Under the pieces are notes generated by a model. That model saw nothing but the letters and a program-made list of their open reading frames with translations, was not told the DNA's origin and did no database searches. A stretch of DNA of 64,000 bases from Mesorhizobium sp. M1C.F.Ca.ET.210.01.1.1. Its GTDB lineage: Bacteria > Pseudomonadota > Alphaproteobacteria > Rhizobiales > Rhizobiaceae. Location: assembly GCF_004791585.1 (NCBI RefSeq), contig NZ_SRUU01000008.1, forward strand, positions 168,092 through 232,091, given 5' to 3'. How positions within the stretch are numbered: the stretch's first letter is position 1; every line of letters starts with the position of its first letter. The position numbers and the translations under genes were made by a program. This document shows, piece after piece, positions 1-9,216 of the stretch.

Positions 1-141
1 GACGGACGGGCCGACAATGTCGGGAATCGTCTGGAAAAGAGCAAACTGCTGGAATTTGCTGTTCTGGTTCAGGACAGTCAGTGAGTAGGGCTGCCCGGCT
101 TCAACCTTGGCATTGACCATATCTCCCATCAAGAATCTCAT
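1..141 (-). CDS. Hypothetical protein, N-terminal part only
   Basis: A reading frame starts with ATG at 141 and runs off the left edge, so only 47 residues are visible (MRFLMGDMVNAKVEAG...). A good ribosome site (GAGGAG) lies about 7 bases upstream. In-frame ATGs at 130 and 120 are weaker alternatives. No signal peptide, membrane segment or known domain can be seen in this piece and I do not recognise the family. It is divergent from the Crp/Fnr-type gene at 389. Confidence 0.5.
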   Translation of the reverse strand, partial: MRFLMGDMVNAKVEAGQPYSLTVLNQNSKFQQFALFQTIPDIVGPSV

Positions 142-348
142 GCTGATAGCTCCTCGTGTTTGGTTGACCGCCGTGTCGCCAGGTGCCTACGGGCCTCTCC
201 GGTCACTTCGGGTGCGATCGGCCGCGATTTGAGACTGGCAACCGCGGTTTGCACCACAGCAAGGTATTTTAAGTTATATTCTTCGGCTGTACCCTAGGTG
301 ACACCAAATAGACTTTTGCAATACTAAAATGGTCCCGTATATCGTAAC

Positions 349-364
349 GATCTAAAGTTAGATC
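349..364. promoter_or_regulatory. Perfect palindrome upstream of the Crp-type regulator
   Basis: GATCTAA-AG-TTAGATC is a perfect 7-bp inverted repeat with a 2-base centre, 25 bases before the regulator's ATG. It sits in an AT-rich stretch (about 260-365) that differs from the GC-rich surroundings. It could be an operator, possibly autoregulatory, or a small 5'-leader hairpin. No protein can be assigned to it from sequence alone. Confidence 0.35.
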
Positions 365-388
365 ATCTCAACCGAAGCCGGGCCATAC

Positions 389-1105
389 ATGTCGTATCGC
401 ACGAAAAACGAGGTTCGGATTGCGGGACTGCTGGCGGCCAGTATCTTCGGCGATCTGGACCACAGCCGGCTGGTGGAGATCGCGCAGGCTGCCCACGAAT
501 ATCGCTATGAGCCGGGTCAGTTGATCTTTCAGCCGGGCGATCCGTGCAACCAGCTGTCGATCATCGCATCGGGAAGCGTCAACGTATCCTTCAATTCGGA
601 AGACGGCAAAGAAGTGATCGTCGCCGAATTGGGGGTCGGTGACACGATCGGCGAGACGGAGCTGCTTTCGAACTCTCGACGGCTGACCAATTGCGTGGCC
701 ACGCGCAAAACACATCTCCTGGCGCTCGACAAGCCGACCTTCGAAGGCCTGTTGCCAAATGCCGCCTTCACCAGGGGGTTGCTGGAAACCATTTGCCGGC
801 GCCTGCAGCAGTCGCTGCTGTTCGCCGAGGGCCTGTCAATCCACTCGCTGGAGACCAGGCTTGCCCGCTTGCTGCTCTCCATGAGCGAGACCCATGGCCG
901 GCGTGTCGGCGACGGCGTGATCATCGACCGCGCAATATCGCAAACCCTCATCGGCCAGATGATCAATGCCAGCCGGCCCAGGATCAACATCCAGCTGCAA
1001 TCCTGGAAGCATGACAATCTGATCCGGCTCAGCCGCAACCGCATCACCATCCTGGACGAGGGGGCGATCCGCAGCATTTCGCGATCGCCCCTGGCCGAGA
1101 GATAG
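389..1105 (+). CDS. Crp/Fnr family transcriptional regulator
   Basis: This 238-residue protein has the two-part Crp/Fnr layout. An N-terminal cyclic-nucleotide-binding-type beta-roll lies at about residues 18-140 (QLIFQPGD, GDTIGETELL), followed by a dimer helix and a C-terminal winged helix-turn-helix at about 150-225 (SQTLIGQMINASRPRIN). There is no N-terminal cysteine cluster of the Fnr kind, so an oxygen-sensing iron-sulfur cluster is unlikely. The effector is unknown. The gene stands alone; the palindrome at 349-364 may be its operator. The ribosome site is weak. Confidence 0.85.
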   Translation: MSYRTKNEVRIAGLLAASIFGDLDHSRLVEIAQAAHEYRYEPGQLIFQPGDPCNQLSIIASGSVNVSFNSEDGKEVIVAELGVGDTIGETELLSNSRRLTNCVATRKTHLLALDKPTFEGLLPNAAFTRGLLETICRRLQQSLLFAEGLSIHSLETRLARLLLSMSETHGRRVGDGVIIDRAISQTLIGQMINASRPRINIQLQSWKHDNLIRLSRNRITILDEGAIRSISRSPLAER

Positions 1106-1140
1106 ACCCGCTGCCGCATCGGCAGGAGCTCAGGATCCCA

Positions 1141-2004
1141 TCACTTGCAGCCGCCCTTCACAAAGGCGATCATCGCCTCGGTAGTATCCGTGAAGGCAGG
1201 TCCCGTCATCGCCAGGGTCTTGCCCTGCATGATCTGCGCGGAGACCACGCTGACGATACTGTTGTCAGGCACAAACCATGCTCCGCCGCTGGCTCCGGTG
1301 CCGAATTCGGTCGGCGCCGCCAGATAGCTGCCGCCGACCTGCGCCAGCTTGGTCGAATCCTGTTTATACATGTAGTTCCCATCGCCGAAATTACCGGGAT
1401 AGCCCATCATCTTGACTGCAGTGAACGTGCCGTCCTTGCTGAGCACGAATTTTCCGGCGTCTGAACTTGCCGTGGTGCGAAGCGCGGCATAGTCAAGCGC
1501 GCTTTTCTCGGCGCTCGGCGGGTTGGGGCTGATCGGGATCCAGTCCGTCAGTACCGCCGCCTGGTCGACGACGAACCTCGCCCCCTCGCCGTCCTCATAG
1601 GCACGGTAGAACACCACGTTCACCGCGTGCTTGTCGCCGCGCCACATGCTGTGCGCGGCCGCCAAAAGAACGTTGTCCTCCGCCACGAATTGGGCGCTGG
1701 CTGTGTAGTCGACGCCGTCGCGCGTGTAGAACAGCTTGCCGCCATATTTGTAGGGCGTCTGCGTTACGTCGACGCGCGTCGCCGCCAGCTTGCCCGGCTC
1801 GGGCGCGGTTATCGCCCCACCGTCGTTTTCGGGCACAGCCCTTTCACGCCGCTCCTTGGTCCAATAGTCCCCACCGGATTCATTTGCGGCCAGCAGCGCT
1901 TTGTTGGGTTGCCAGCAAGCAAAATCAGACGCTTCGGCGCCGCTGCAGAAAATCAGCCCGCCAAGCACCGCCAGCGAAGCAGATACGATTGACTTTGGTA
2001 CCAT
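1141..2004 (-). CDS. Secreted trypsin-like serine protease
   Basis: The 287-residue protein begins with a Sec signal peptide (MVPKSIVSASLAVLGGLIF, cleavage probably after AEA near residue 25). The remainder has a chymotrypsin/V8-fold protease pattern: His in LLAAAHSMW, Asp in SALDYAALR and the nucleophile Ser in GTGASGGAWF. These would form the catalytic triad in the periplasm or outside the cell. Substrate specificity cannot be read. It is convergent with the Crp-type gene and has no operon partner. It could be a degenerate, non-proteolytic member, but all three triad positions look intact. Confidence 0.8.
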   Translation of the reverse strand: MVPKSIVSASLAVLGGLIFCSGAEASDFACWQPNKALLAANESGGDYWTKERRERAVPENDGGAITAPEPGKLAATRVDVTQTPYKYGGKLFYTRDGVDYTASAQFVAEDNVLLAAAHSMWRGDKHAVNVVFYRAYEDGEGARFVVDQAAVLTDWIPISPNPPSAEKSALDYAALRTTASSDAGKFVLSKDGTFTAVKMMGYPGNFGDGNYMYKQDSTKLAQVGGSYLAAPTEFGTGASGGAWFVPDNSIVSVVSAQIMQGKTLAMTGPAFTDTTEAMIAFVKGGCK

Positions 2005-2225
2005 GTCACAATCTCCTCGTCATTGCCTTGGACCGGAATGCCGCCGGCATGATCTGGCGGCGCAAAACCGGCTGGTGCCGGACCACCCGGCACCTGGCAA
2101 AGACTGGATGAGATCAAGAAACGCTGCAGTTCCGCAGGCTACAACGCGGCGGATTTGTGGCGTGTCGGCTCTGCCTCACCGAGCCGACACTTGCCAGTTC
2201 CTTATCCGCGACGAGCGTGGCTAGA

Positions 2226-5200
2226 CTAAGCCGCTGCCAGCAGGCTGGCATTGCCGCCGGCCGCCGTCGTGTCGACGCAGACGGCGCGCTCATGCGCATA
2301 GTCCGCCGGGTTGAGCACTTCGCTGACCAGCGGCACGATCGGTCCGGCGCGTTCGGCAATCACCTTGCGCACGATGCGCGCCGCCTCCGGCGTGCCGGAG
2401 AAAGCGACGACATCGACCCGCAGCGATCGCGCCTCGACCGGGTCCGGCCGGCCATCGATCGCAGCCAGCGGCAGGCCCTTGCCGGTCAGCGCCGAGAGTG
2501 CTGCCGGCGCGCCTGGCGCCACCGCCAGCACCGCATTGCCGGCGGCCAAGGCCTGGATCGTCTGCGCCAGCAGCGTGTCGGCGTCCGGTCCGAGGCAGAG
2601 CACCCGTCCGCGCGGCGCCAGCGACAATGTGTTGGCCTCGCCTGTCGGGCCTGGCAGGTCGACCTGGCCGAAATCGAGGCTCGCCGCCGCCGCGATCGCC
2701 GCCGCGCCCTTGCCGCGCAGATGCTTTCTCAGGATCGCCACCCGATCCGGTCGCGTCGACCAGCCGCCCAGCGTCGGGTCGGGCAGGTTGTCGGCGAGCT
2801 CGGTCGCCGTCACCTTGTGGCCTTCGCCAACTTCCGTGCCGGCCTCCGGCCCCTTGCGGAAGCGGCGCAGATAATGCGGCCCACCGGCCTTCGGCCCGGT
2901 GCCCGACAGCCCTTCGCCGCCGAAGGGCTGCGAGCCGACAACGGCGCCGATCTGGTTGCGGTTGACATAGATGTTGCCGGCATGGATGCCGTCGACGAAA
3001 TGCTGGACGCGGCCCTCGATGCGGGTGTGCAGGCCGAAGGTCAGGCCGTAGCCCTTGCGGTTGATGGCGGCGATCACCGTATCGATATCGTCGGCGTCGA
3101 AGGCCGCGACATGCAGCACCGGGCCGAACACCTCGCGCTCCATCTCCTCGATGCCTTTGACCCGGAAGACGTGCGGCGCGACGAAGCGGCCGCTTTTCGG
3201 TGCCTCGAGCTTGGCGATCAGCCGGCCTTCCAGCCCCTTCTTCGCACAATAGTCGCTGATCGAGCCTTGCGCCTCGTCGTCGATGACCGGGCCGACATCG
3301 GTCGAGATCAGCCAGGGATCGCCGACATTGAGCGCTTCCATCGCGCCCTTCAGCATTTCCAGCATCTTCTTCTCGACGTCCTTCTGGACGTAGAGCACGC
3401 GCAGCGCCGAGCAGCGCTGGCCGGCACTCTGGAAAGCGGATGCGAGGATATCGCGCACCGCCTGCTCAGGCAGCGCGGTGGAATCGACGATCATGGCGTT
3501 GAGCCCGCCGGTCTCGGCGATCAGCATGGCATCGGGCGCCGCAGTCTCGGCGAGCTGCTTCTCGATCAGCTTGGCGACCTCGGTCGAGCCGGTGAAGCAG
3601 ACGCCGGCAATCCGCGGGTCCGCGGTAAGCGGCGCGCCGACCGAGGGGCCGTCGCCCGGCAGAAGCTGGATGACATCCTCAGGCACGCCCGCCTCGCGCA
3701 GCATTTCGACAGCACGGAAGGCGATCAGCGGCGTCTGCTCGGCCGGCTTGGCGATCACCGAATTGCCGGTGACAAGCGCGGCAGCGACCTGGCCGGTGAA
3801 GATCGCCAGCGGGAAATTCCAGGGCGAAATGCAGACGATTGCGCCGCGTGCCTGCGTGCCCACTTCGGCATTCGCCGCCTCGGCAGCGTAGTAGCGTAGG
3901 AAGTCGACTGCCTCGCGCACCTCGGCGACGCCGTCGGCCAGCGACTTGCCGGCTTCGCGGGTGGCCAAGGCGAAGAACTCGGCCGCATTGGCCTCGTAAA
4001 GATCGGCGGCGCGATTGAGGATCGCGGCGCGCTCGGCAACCGGCCGTTTTGCCCAGGCGGGCTGGGCGTCGACGGCAATGCGCACGGCGGTCGCGACCTG
4101 CTTGGCGGCCGCTTCATGCACCGAGCCTACGACTTCGTCAGGCTTTGCCGGATTGACGATCTGGCGCTGCTTGCCGTAGCCGGCGGCGCGCGTGATCGGC
4201 TTGGCATGCCAGCGGTCCGCTCCGGCAAATTCCGCCCTTGCCTTGTCGATGGCTGCGAGTGTCACCGAATCGGTGATGTCGAACCCCTTGGAATTTCGCC
4301 GGTTGGCGCCAAAGATCTCGGCAGGACGCGCGATTGCCGGGTTGGCGGCGGGGCCTTGGTTTTCCACCGTCTTCACCGGATCGCGGGCGATCTCCTCCGG
4401 CTCGACCTCCTCGTCGGTCAACTGATGGACGAAGGAGGAGTTGGCGCCGTTTTCCAACAGGCGCCGCACCAGATAGGCGAGCAGGTCGGAATGCGCGCCG
4501 ACCGGCGCGTAGATGCGGCAGCGCGTGCCTTCAGACCTGCGCACCGTCTCGTGCAGGGATTCGCCCATGCCGTGCAGGCGCTGAAACTCGAACGAATCGC
4601 GGTCCTTCGCCATCGACAGGATCGCCGCCACCGTGTGCGCGTTGTGGGTGGCGAATTGCGGATAGATGCGGTCGGTCATCGACAGCAGTTTTCGCGCGCA
4701 GGCAAGGTACGAGACGTCGGTGTTGGTCTTGCGGGTGAATACCGGGTAGCCGGGCAACCCAAGCGTCTGCGCCCGTTTGATCTCGGTGTCCCAATAGGCG
4801 CCCTTCACCAGCCGCACCATGATCTTGCGGTCGTATTTTCTCGCCAGTGAATGGAGCCAGTCGATGACGAAGGCCGCGCGCGGGCCATAGGCCTGGACGA
4901 CGACGCCAAAACCGTCCCAGCCGGCGAGTTCCGGTTCGGCCAGCACGCGCTCGATGACGTCCAGCGAGAGATCGAGCCTGTCGGCCTCCTCGGCATCGAT
5001 GTTTAGGCCCATGCGCGAATGCCGCGCCGCGAGCGCCAGTGCCAGAAGCCGCTCGGCCATCACCGGCAGCATCTTTTCCTTCTGCGCAACCTCGTAGCGC
5101 GGATGAAGCGCGGAAAGCTTGACCGAGATACCGTGGTTATAACGGATGTCGGGACCGTTCGAACCGGAATCGAGCGAGGAGATCGCATCCGCATAGGCCT

Positions 5201-5834
5201 TGTGGTAGCGCAGCGCATCGGCCTCGGTGCGAGCCGCCTCGCCCAGCATGTCGAAGGAATAGAGATAACCCTTTTGGGTCATCGGCCGGCCGCGCTTGAC
5301 GGCTTCGGCGATGGTGCGGCCAAGCACGAACTGCTCGCCCATCTCGCGCATCGCCGCAGCCACCGCCTTGCGGATGACTGGCTCGCCGAGCCGGCGCACC
5401 ATGGCGCGCAGCGTGCCTTCGATGCCGCCCTCGCCTTCGTCGAGCACGCGGCCGGTCAGCATCAGCGCCCAGGTCGAGGCATTGACGAAAATGGAACTCG
5501 AGCTGCCCGAATGCGCCGACCAGTCGTGCGGCGCGATCTTGTCGGCGATGAGATCGTCCATCGTCTCGGCGTCGGGCACGCGCAGCAGTGCCTCGGCCAG
5601 GCACATGAGCGCCACGCCTTCCTTGGTCGACAGGCCGTAGGCGGAGAGAAACACCTCCATCAACCGGGGATCGGTCGAGCCGCGCACCGCGCGCACCAGA
5701 TCGGCGGCGCGGGCCGAGATCGCCTTGCGCTCCTCTGTCGAAAGCCCGGCGGCGGCGGACAGGCGCTTCATCGCCTCATCTTCGTCGGGCAGGTAGTTGG
5801 CACGGATCTGCTGGCGGATGGCATCGAGCGGCAT
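2226..5834 (-). CDS. putA: Bifunctional proline dehydrogenase / L-glutamate-gamma-semialdehyde dehydrogenase
   Basis: PutA oxidises proline to glutamate in two steps, using FAD (passing electrons to quinone) and then NAD. The 1202-residue protein has a proline dehydrogenase barrel at about 170-480 (MVRLVKGAYWD, QFATHNAHT, LLENGANSSFV), then an aldehyde dehydrogenase domain at about 560-1010 (ISPWNFPLAIF, AETGG, catalytic Cys808 in SAGQRCSAL, FGGEGLSGTG), and a further roughly 180-residue C-terminal domain typical of long PutAs. It lacks the N-terminal ribbon-helix-helix domain of enteric PutA, matching the separate regulator encoded divergently. The start at MPLDAIRQQ is preferred; an in-frame ATG 45 bases upstream is possible. 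Confidence 0.97.
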   Translation of the reverse strand: MPLDAIRQQIRANYLPDEDEAMKRLSAAAGLSTEERKAISARAADLVRAVRGSTDPRLMEVFLSAYGLSTKEGVALMCLAEALLRVPDAETMDDLIADKIAPHDWSAHSGSSSSIFVNASTWALMLTGRVLDEGEGGIEGTLRAMVRRLGEPVIRKAVAAAMREMGEQFVLGRTIAEAVKRGRPMTQKGYLYSFDMLGEAARTEADALRYHKAYADAISSLDSGSNGPDIRYNHGISVKLSALHPRYEVAQKEKMLPVMAERLLALALAARHSRMGLNIDAEEADRLDLSLDVIERVLAEPELAGWDGFGVVVQAYGPRAAFVIDWLHSLARKYDRKIMVRLVKGAYWDTEIKRAQTLGLPGYPVFTRKTNTDVSYLACARKLLSMTDRIYPQFATHNAHTVAAILSMAKDRDSFEFQRLHGMGESLHETVRRSEGTRCRIYAPVGAHSDLLAYLVRRLLENGANSSFVHQLTDEEVEPEEIARDPVKTVENQGPAANPAIARPAEIFGANRRNSKGFDITDSVTLAAIDKARAEFAGADRWHAKPITRAAGYGKQRQIVNPAKPDEVVGSVHEAAAKQVATAVRIAVDAQPAWAKRPVAERAAILNRAADLYEANAAEFFALATREAGKSLADGVAEVREAVDFLRYYAAEAANAEVGTQARGAIVCISPWNFPLAIFTGQVAAALVTGNSVIAKPAEQTPLIAFRAVEMLREAGVPEDVIQLLPGDGPSVGAPLTADPRIAGVCFTGSTEVAKLIEKQLAETAAPDAMLIAETGGLNAMIVDSTALPEQAVRDILASAFQSAGQRCSALRVLYVQKDVEKKMLEMLKGAMEALNVGDPWLISTDVGPVIDDEAQGSISDYCAKKGLEGRLIAKLEAPKSGRFVAPHVFRVKGIEEMEREVFGPVLHVAAFDADDIDTVIAAINRKGYGLTFGLHTRIEGRVQHFVDGIHAGNIYVNRNQIGAVVGSQPFGGEGLSGTGPKAGGPHYLRRFRKGPEAGTEVGEGHKVTATELADNLPDPTLGGWSTRPDRVAILRKHLRGKGAAAIAAAASLDFGQVDLPGPTGEANTLSLAPRGRVLCLGPDADTLLAQTIQALAAGNAVLAVAPGAPAALSALTGKGLPLAAIDGRPDPVEARSLRVDVVAFSGTPEAARIVRKVIAERAGPIVPLVSEVLNPADYAHERAVCVDTTAAGGNASLLAAA

Positions 5835-5998
5835 GTCGGGTCCATGAAAGCGAGCGTTAGGGAACGGTCTGGCGGCCACCCGACCGATCGGTGCAAACTA
5901 GCACAGTTGCGAGTAACGGTCGGTCCAAAGAAATCGACAAGGCAGTCCATTTGAACTATGATACAGGGAAAATTCCGACCATTTTGACCGCCATTTCT
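5835..5998. promoter_or_regulatory. putA-putR divergent control region
   Basis: This 164-base spacer separates the starts of putA (leftward) and putR (rightward). It is AT-richer toward putR (5925-5998). Divergent Lrp-type regulators of proline catabolism normally activate putA from such a spacer when proline is present. I cannot mark exact PutR half-sites with confidence. Confidence 0.5.
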
Positions 5999-6451
5999 AT
6001 GACCGAAGACCAATTGGACCGCATTGACCGCAACATCCTGTCCGCGCTCGGGCGCGACGGCAGGCTTTCCATGTCTGAACTGGCTTTGAAGGTCGGCCTG
6101 TCGAAGACGCCGGTGCAGGCGCGCGTGAAGCGACTGGAGAAGGACGGCTACATAAGGGGCTATCGCGCCATCATCGACCGCGAGCGCATGGGCGAAGGCC
6201 ATGTCGCCTTCGTTCAGGTGAAGCTTTCGGATACACGCTCAGCGGCGTTGGACGCTTTCAATCGTGCCGTTCAGAGCGTGCCGGAAATCGAGCAATGCCA
6301 TATGATGGCGTCGAGTTTCGACTATCTTTTGAAAGTCCGCACCACCGACATCGCTGCCTATCGCCGCGTGCTAGGCGAGCGCATCTCGGCCCTCCCCCAT
6401 GTCGCCCAGACCTCGACCTTCGTGGCGATGGAGACGGTGAAAGACCGCTAA
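5999..6451 (+). CDS. putR: Lrp/AsnC family regulator of proline catabolism
   Basis: The 150-residue protein starts MTEDQLDRIDRNILSAL, the usual opening of an AsnC-type helix-turn-helix (about 1-60; recognition part LSKTPVQARVKRL), followed by an Asp/amino-acid-binding RAM domain (about 70-145). It is encoded divergently from putA, the standard arrangement for PutR, the proline-responsive activator of putA in rhizobia and Agrobacterium. An in-frame ATG at 5891 exists, but the family's length and conserved start favour 5999. Its last four bases overlap the end of the convergent peroxidase gene. Confidence 0.93.
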   Translation: MTEDQLDRIDRNILSALGRDGRLSMSELALKVGLSKTPVQARVKRLEKDGYIRGYRAIIDRERMGEGHVAFVQVKLSDTRSAALDAFNRAVQSVPEIEQCHMMASSFDYLLKVRTTDIAAYRRVLGERISALPHVAQTSTFVAMETVKDR

Positions 6452-7656
6452 TCCGACAACGTCTTCAGAAATGCCACCAGCGCCGCGCGCTCGCGGTCTG
6501 ACAGATCGAGCGGGTGGACTTCGGAGACGCCCTCGACGGCCGCCGCCGCTTTCGAATAATGCGCCAAGACCTCGTCGAGCGAAGCAAATTGGCCGGCATG
6601 CATGTAAGGCGCGCGCGTGGCTGCTCCCCTGAGTGATGGCGTCTTGTAGGCGCGTACCAGTTGCTGTCCGTCCTTCACCATGAAGCGCAGTTCGCGGCAG
6701 GCGCCGGCGTCGCCGTCACGGAACTTGCCGAAGCAGTTGAACGGATCGGCCTGGACCTGAGTCACCGCGTCGGCCCGGCCGCGATCCGGCGGGAGATCCT
6801 TCACCGGCGGCACGCCGGTGTTGTGGAAAGAACTGTCGGTGAAGCGCGGCCCATTGTGGCAGGTCACGCAGTTGGCCTTGCTGATGAACAGTTTCAGCCC
6901 AAGAATCTCTTCCGCCGAGAACGCCGCGTCACCCTCAGGCTTGGCGCCGGTCGCGAGATCGATGGCGAAGCGGTCGAAGCGCGTCTGCGCAGGCTCGATC
7001 GACCGTTCGAAGGCGGCGATCGCCTTGCCGATATTGGCAAAGACGCGGTTGACGTCCTCTTGCTCGCCGGCTGGCATGGCCTTCCATGCCGTCTTTTCCG
7101 CCTCGGTGCCAAGCGGGCTGGCATTGGCCGGCACAGCAGAGAGATCGGGCAGCGGGCCGAAGATGCGTTCATAGCGCTCGCCGAACCGGTTCTTGATGTA
7201 GTGCGCGAAGGCGGCGCGGTTGCCGGCCTGCTCGAGCGGATTTTCGAGCGGCGTCAGCGCTTGCGCCCAAAGACTGTCGCGACGCCCGTCCCAGAAGAAC
7301 CAAGGATCGCGCGCCACGCCCGCCAGAGGCATGGTGCGCCGGTTGGTACGACCGACGCCGACGGCTTGCGGCAGGTCGTCCTGGAACTGGCGGTCGATCT
7401 TGTGGCAGGTCGAGCAGGACACGGTGCCGTCGCGGCTCATGCCGACATCGAAGAACAGCGTCGATCCGAGTGCCGCCGCGGCCGGCACGTCGGCATACTG
7501 GTTCGTGGTGTCGGCTTTGAGCGCCGGCAGCATGTTCAGCGCCAGCGAAGCAATGGTCTTCTTCTCGGCGTCGCTGAACTCAGGCTCGCCGCAGCCGCCA
7601 AGCAGAGCGAGCACGGCCAGAACGGCGAGACTTGCGACACTGGCCAAGCGCCTCAC
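6448..7656 (-). CDS. Di-haem cytochrome c peroxidase / MauG-family lipoprotein
   Basis: The 402-residue protein has a lipoprotein signal with lipobox LGGC (Cys22) and two c-type haem sites, CSTCH (81-85) and CVTCH (263-267), in the CcpA/MauG arrangement. It probably reduces hydrogen peroxide or oxidises a partner protein at the periplasmic membrane face. The GTG start at 7656 has a GAGGGG ribosome site and lies 7 bases after the stop of the upstream small FixH-like gene, so the two are co-translated. The CTAA at its 3' end is shared with the convergent putR. Confidence 0.9.
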   Translation of the reverse strand: MRRLASVASLAVLAVLALLGGCGEPEFSDAEKKTIASLALNMLPALKADTTNQYADVPAAAALGSTLFFDVGMSRDGTVSCSTCHKIDRQFQDDLPQAVGVGRTNRRTMPLAGVARDPWFFWDGRRDSLWAQALTPLENPLEQAGNRAAFAHYIKNRFGERYERIFGPLPDLSAVPANASPLGTEAEKTAWKAMPAGEQEDVNRVFANIGKAIAAFERSIEPAQTRFDRFAIDLATGAKPEGDAAFSAEEILGLKLFISKANCVTCHNGPRFTDSSFHNTGVPPVKDLPPDRGRADAVTQVQADPFNCFGKFRDGDAGACRELRFMVKDGQQLVRAYKTPSLRGAATRAPYMHAGQFASLDEVLAHYSKAAAAVEGVSEVHPLDLSDRERAALVAFLKTLSD

Positions 7657-7663
7657 CAGCCCC

Positions 7664-8107
7664 TCACAAGACGATGTTGAAGACGACGGAATCGGACCCC
7701 GCCGCCGCCGAGATGGCGAAGCGCAACTGCCACCAGCCGCTCATGGTGAATTTGACGCCGTCGATGCGGTAGCGCCCCTCGCCCAGATAGTCGGTTGCCT
7801 GCGGGCTGGTCGGCAGGCCGTGATTGTGCTGCGGCATGCCGCCGGAAACGGTGATCGCCGCACCCTCCACCGGAGCGCCGGCGGCGGTTTTCAGCGTCAG
7901 CAGCCAGGACTGCAGCTCGCCTTGCCGGATGACGCCGCGCTCCGGCTCGAAACTCGCCACGAACAGGCCGCTCGCCGTCTTCTTCGAGCGCGCCGTATCG
8001 GGACCTGGCGCCGAGTGCGGCGCCGTCAGGTAGACGACTGCCAGGATGCCCACCAGCAGGGCAGCCAGACCGAGACCCGCAAGAATGTAACGCCATATCG
8101 ATGCCAA
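7664..8107 (-). CDS. FixH/YtkA-like single-pass membrane protein
   Basis: A transmembrane helix at the N-terminus (WRYILAGLGLAALLVGILAV) is followed by a periplasmic immunoglobulin-like domain with a MPQHNHG motif and a SGWWQLRF segment, as in FixH/YtkA-like proteins, which are often metal-related. I prefer the TTG start at 8107 because AGAGGA lies 6 bases before it, giving 147 residues; an ATG at 8152 (162 residues) has a weak ribosome site. It is the first gene of a two-gene operon with the di-haem peroxidase and may aid its haem or copper chemistry. That role is inference. Confidence 0.7.
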   Translation of the reverse strand: MASIWRYILAGLGLAALLVGILAVVYLTAPHSAPGPDTARSKKTASGLFVASFEPERGVIRQGELQSWLLTLKTAAGAPVEGAAITVSGGMPQHNHGLPTSPQATDYLGEGRYRIDGVKFTMSGWWQLRFAISAAAGSDSVVFNIVL

Positions 8108-8263
8108 ACCGGTTCCTCTTCGGCTGATAACGTCATGGGCTGCGTGCCGCATCCCGACCCGCCTGTGGGAAATCGCTTCTGGCGCAAAATTCGGCCTTAG
8201 CCAAGCATGGCGCTGCCGGCCGCAAAAAGCTACAGCAACAAACTCTTAGGAGGAAAGCACCGC

Positions 8264-9184
8264 ATGGCTGCCAACGGTATCGCTTCGATCGGCGAATGCA
8301 TGCTCGAACTGTCGGGTCAGAGCGGCCCAAACTGGCGCATGGGCTTTGCCGGCGACACCTTCAACACGCTATGGGCGCTGCATGCGCTGAGCCCGGAGCG
8401 GCCGGCGATCTATGTCTCCGCCTTCGGCGACGATCCCTTTTCGCGCGATCAGATCGACTTCTTTGCTCAAAACGGCATCGGCATCGGCAACAGCCCGATC
8501 ATAGCCGGCGCCAGGCCCGGCCTTTATGCCATCACGCTCACCGGAGCCGAGCGCGCCTTCACCTACTGGCGAAGCGACGCAGCAGCGCGCCAGCTCGCTT
8601 CCGACCCGGCGGCGCTGGCGAAAAGCCTTGAGAACCAGGCGCTTGTCTATTTTTCCGGAATCACCCTGGCAATTCTGGAGGGTCCCGCCCGCAAGACCTT
8701 GCTCGAGGCGGTCGCGAAAGCCCGCGCGGCAGGGTCGCTGGTTGCCTTCGATCCGAACTACCGTCCCCGGCTCTGGCCGAGCCGCGAGACGGCGCAGGCT
8801 GCGATCCTGGAGGCGCTCGCCGTCACCGACATCGCCCTGCCGACCTTTCCCGATGAGCAGATGCTGTTCGGCGACGCGACGCCGGAAGCGACCGCGGAGC
8901 GACTTGGAAAGCTGGTTGGCGAGGTCGTCGTCAAGAATGGCGAGCAGCCGGCGTTGATTGCCGCGAGCGGTGCCCAGCAAACCGTTGGGGCCGTCCATGT
9001 CGCCGCGCCGGTCGACACCACAGGCGCTGGCGATTCTTTCAACGGCGGCTATCTTGCCGCCCGCATCGCCGGCCATGCGCCTGCCGATGCGGCTCGGCGC
9101 GCACATCGCGTCGCCGCCGCAGTGGTCCAGGTTCGCGGCGCGCTAGCGCCATTCGAGACGCTACGGGGGGCATTCGACATCTAG
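8264..9184 (+). CDS. kdgK: PfkB-family sugar kinase, probably 2-keto-3-deoxygluconate kinase
   Basis: This 306-residue ribokinase-family protein carries the C-terminal PfkB signature DTTGAGDSFNGGY, with the catalytic Asp in GAGD, and an N-terminal substrate lid (ASIGECMLEL, GDTFNTLWAL). The GECMLEL and GDTFN motifs match KdgK, which phosphorylates 2-keto-3-deoxygluconate in uronate catabolism. The start at 8264 follows a strong AGGAGGA site. The neighbouring aldose epimerase fits a sugar role. Substrate assignment is by motif only; another keto-sugar is possible. Confidence 0.85.
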   Translation: MAANGIASIGECMLELSGQSGPNWRMGFAGDTFNTLWALHALSPERPAIYVSAFGDDPFSRDQIDFFAQNGIGIGNSPIIAGARPGLYAITLTGAERAFTYWRSDAAARQLASDPAALAKSLENQALVYFSGITLAILEGPARKTLLEAVAKARAAGSLVAFDPNYRPRLWPSRETAQAAILEALAVTDIALPTFPDEQMLFGDATPEATAERLGKLVGEVVVKNGEQPALIAASGAQQTVGAVHVAAPVDTTGAGDSFNGGYLAARIAGHAPADAARRAHRVAAAVVQVRGALAPFETLRGAFDI

Positions 9185-9216
9185 ATCAGGCGCCCTTGCC
9201 AAGCCATTGATCGGCG

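Noticed and set aside
2157..3899. 580-residue open frame on the plus strand
   Set aside because: It lies opposite putA, has Arg-rich low-complexity sequence and no motif; it is a shadow of the high GC content of putA.
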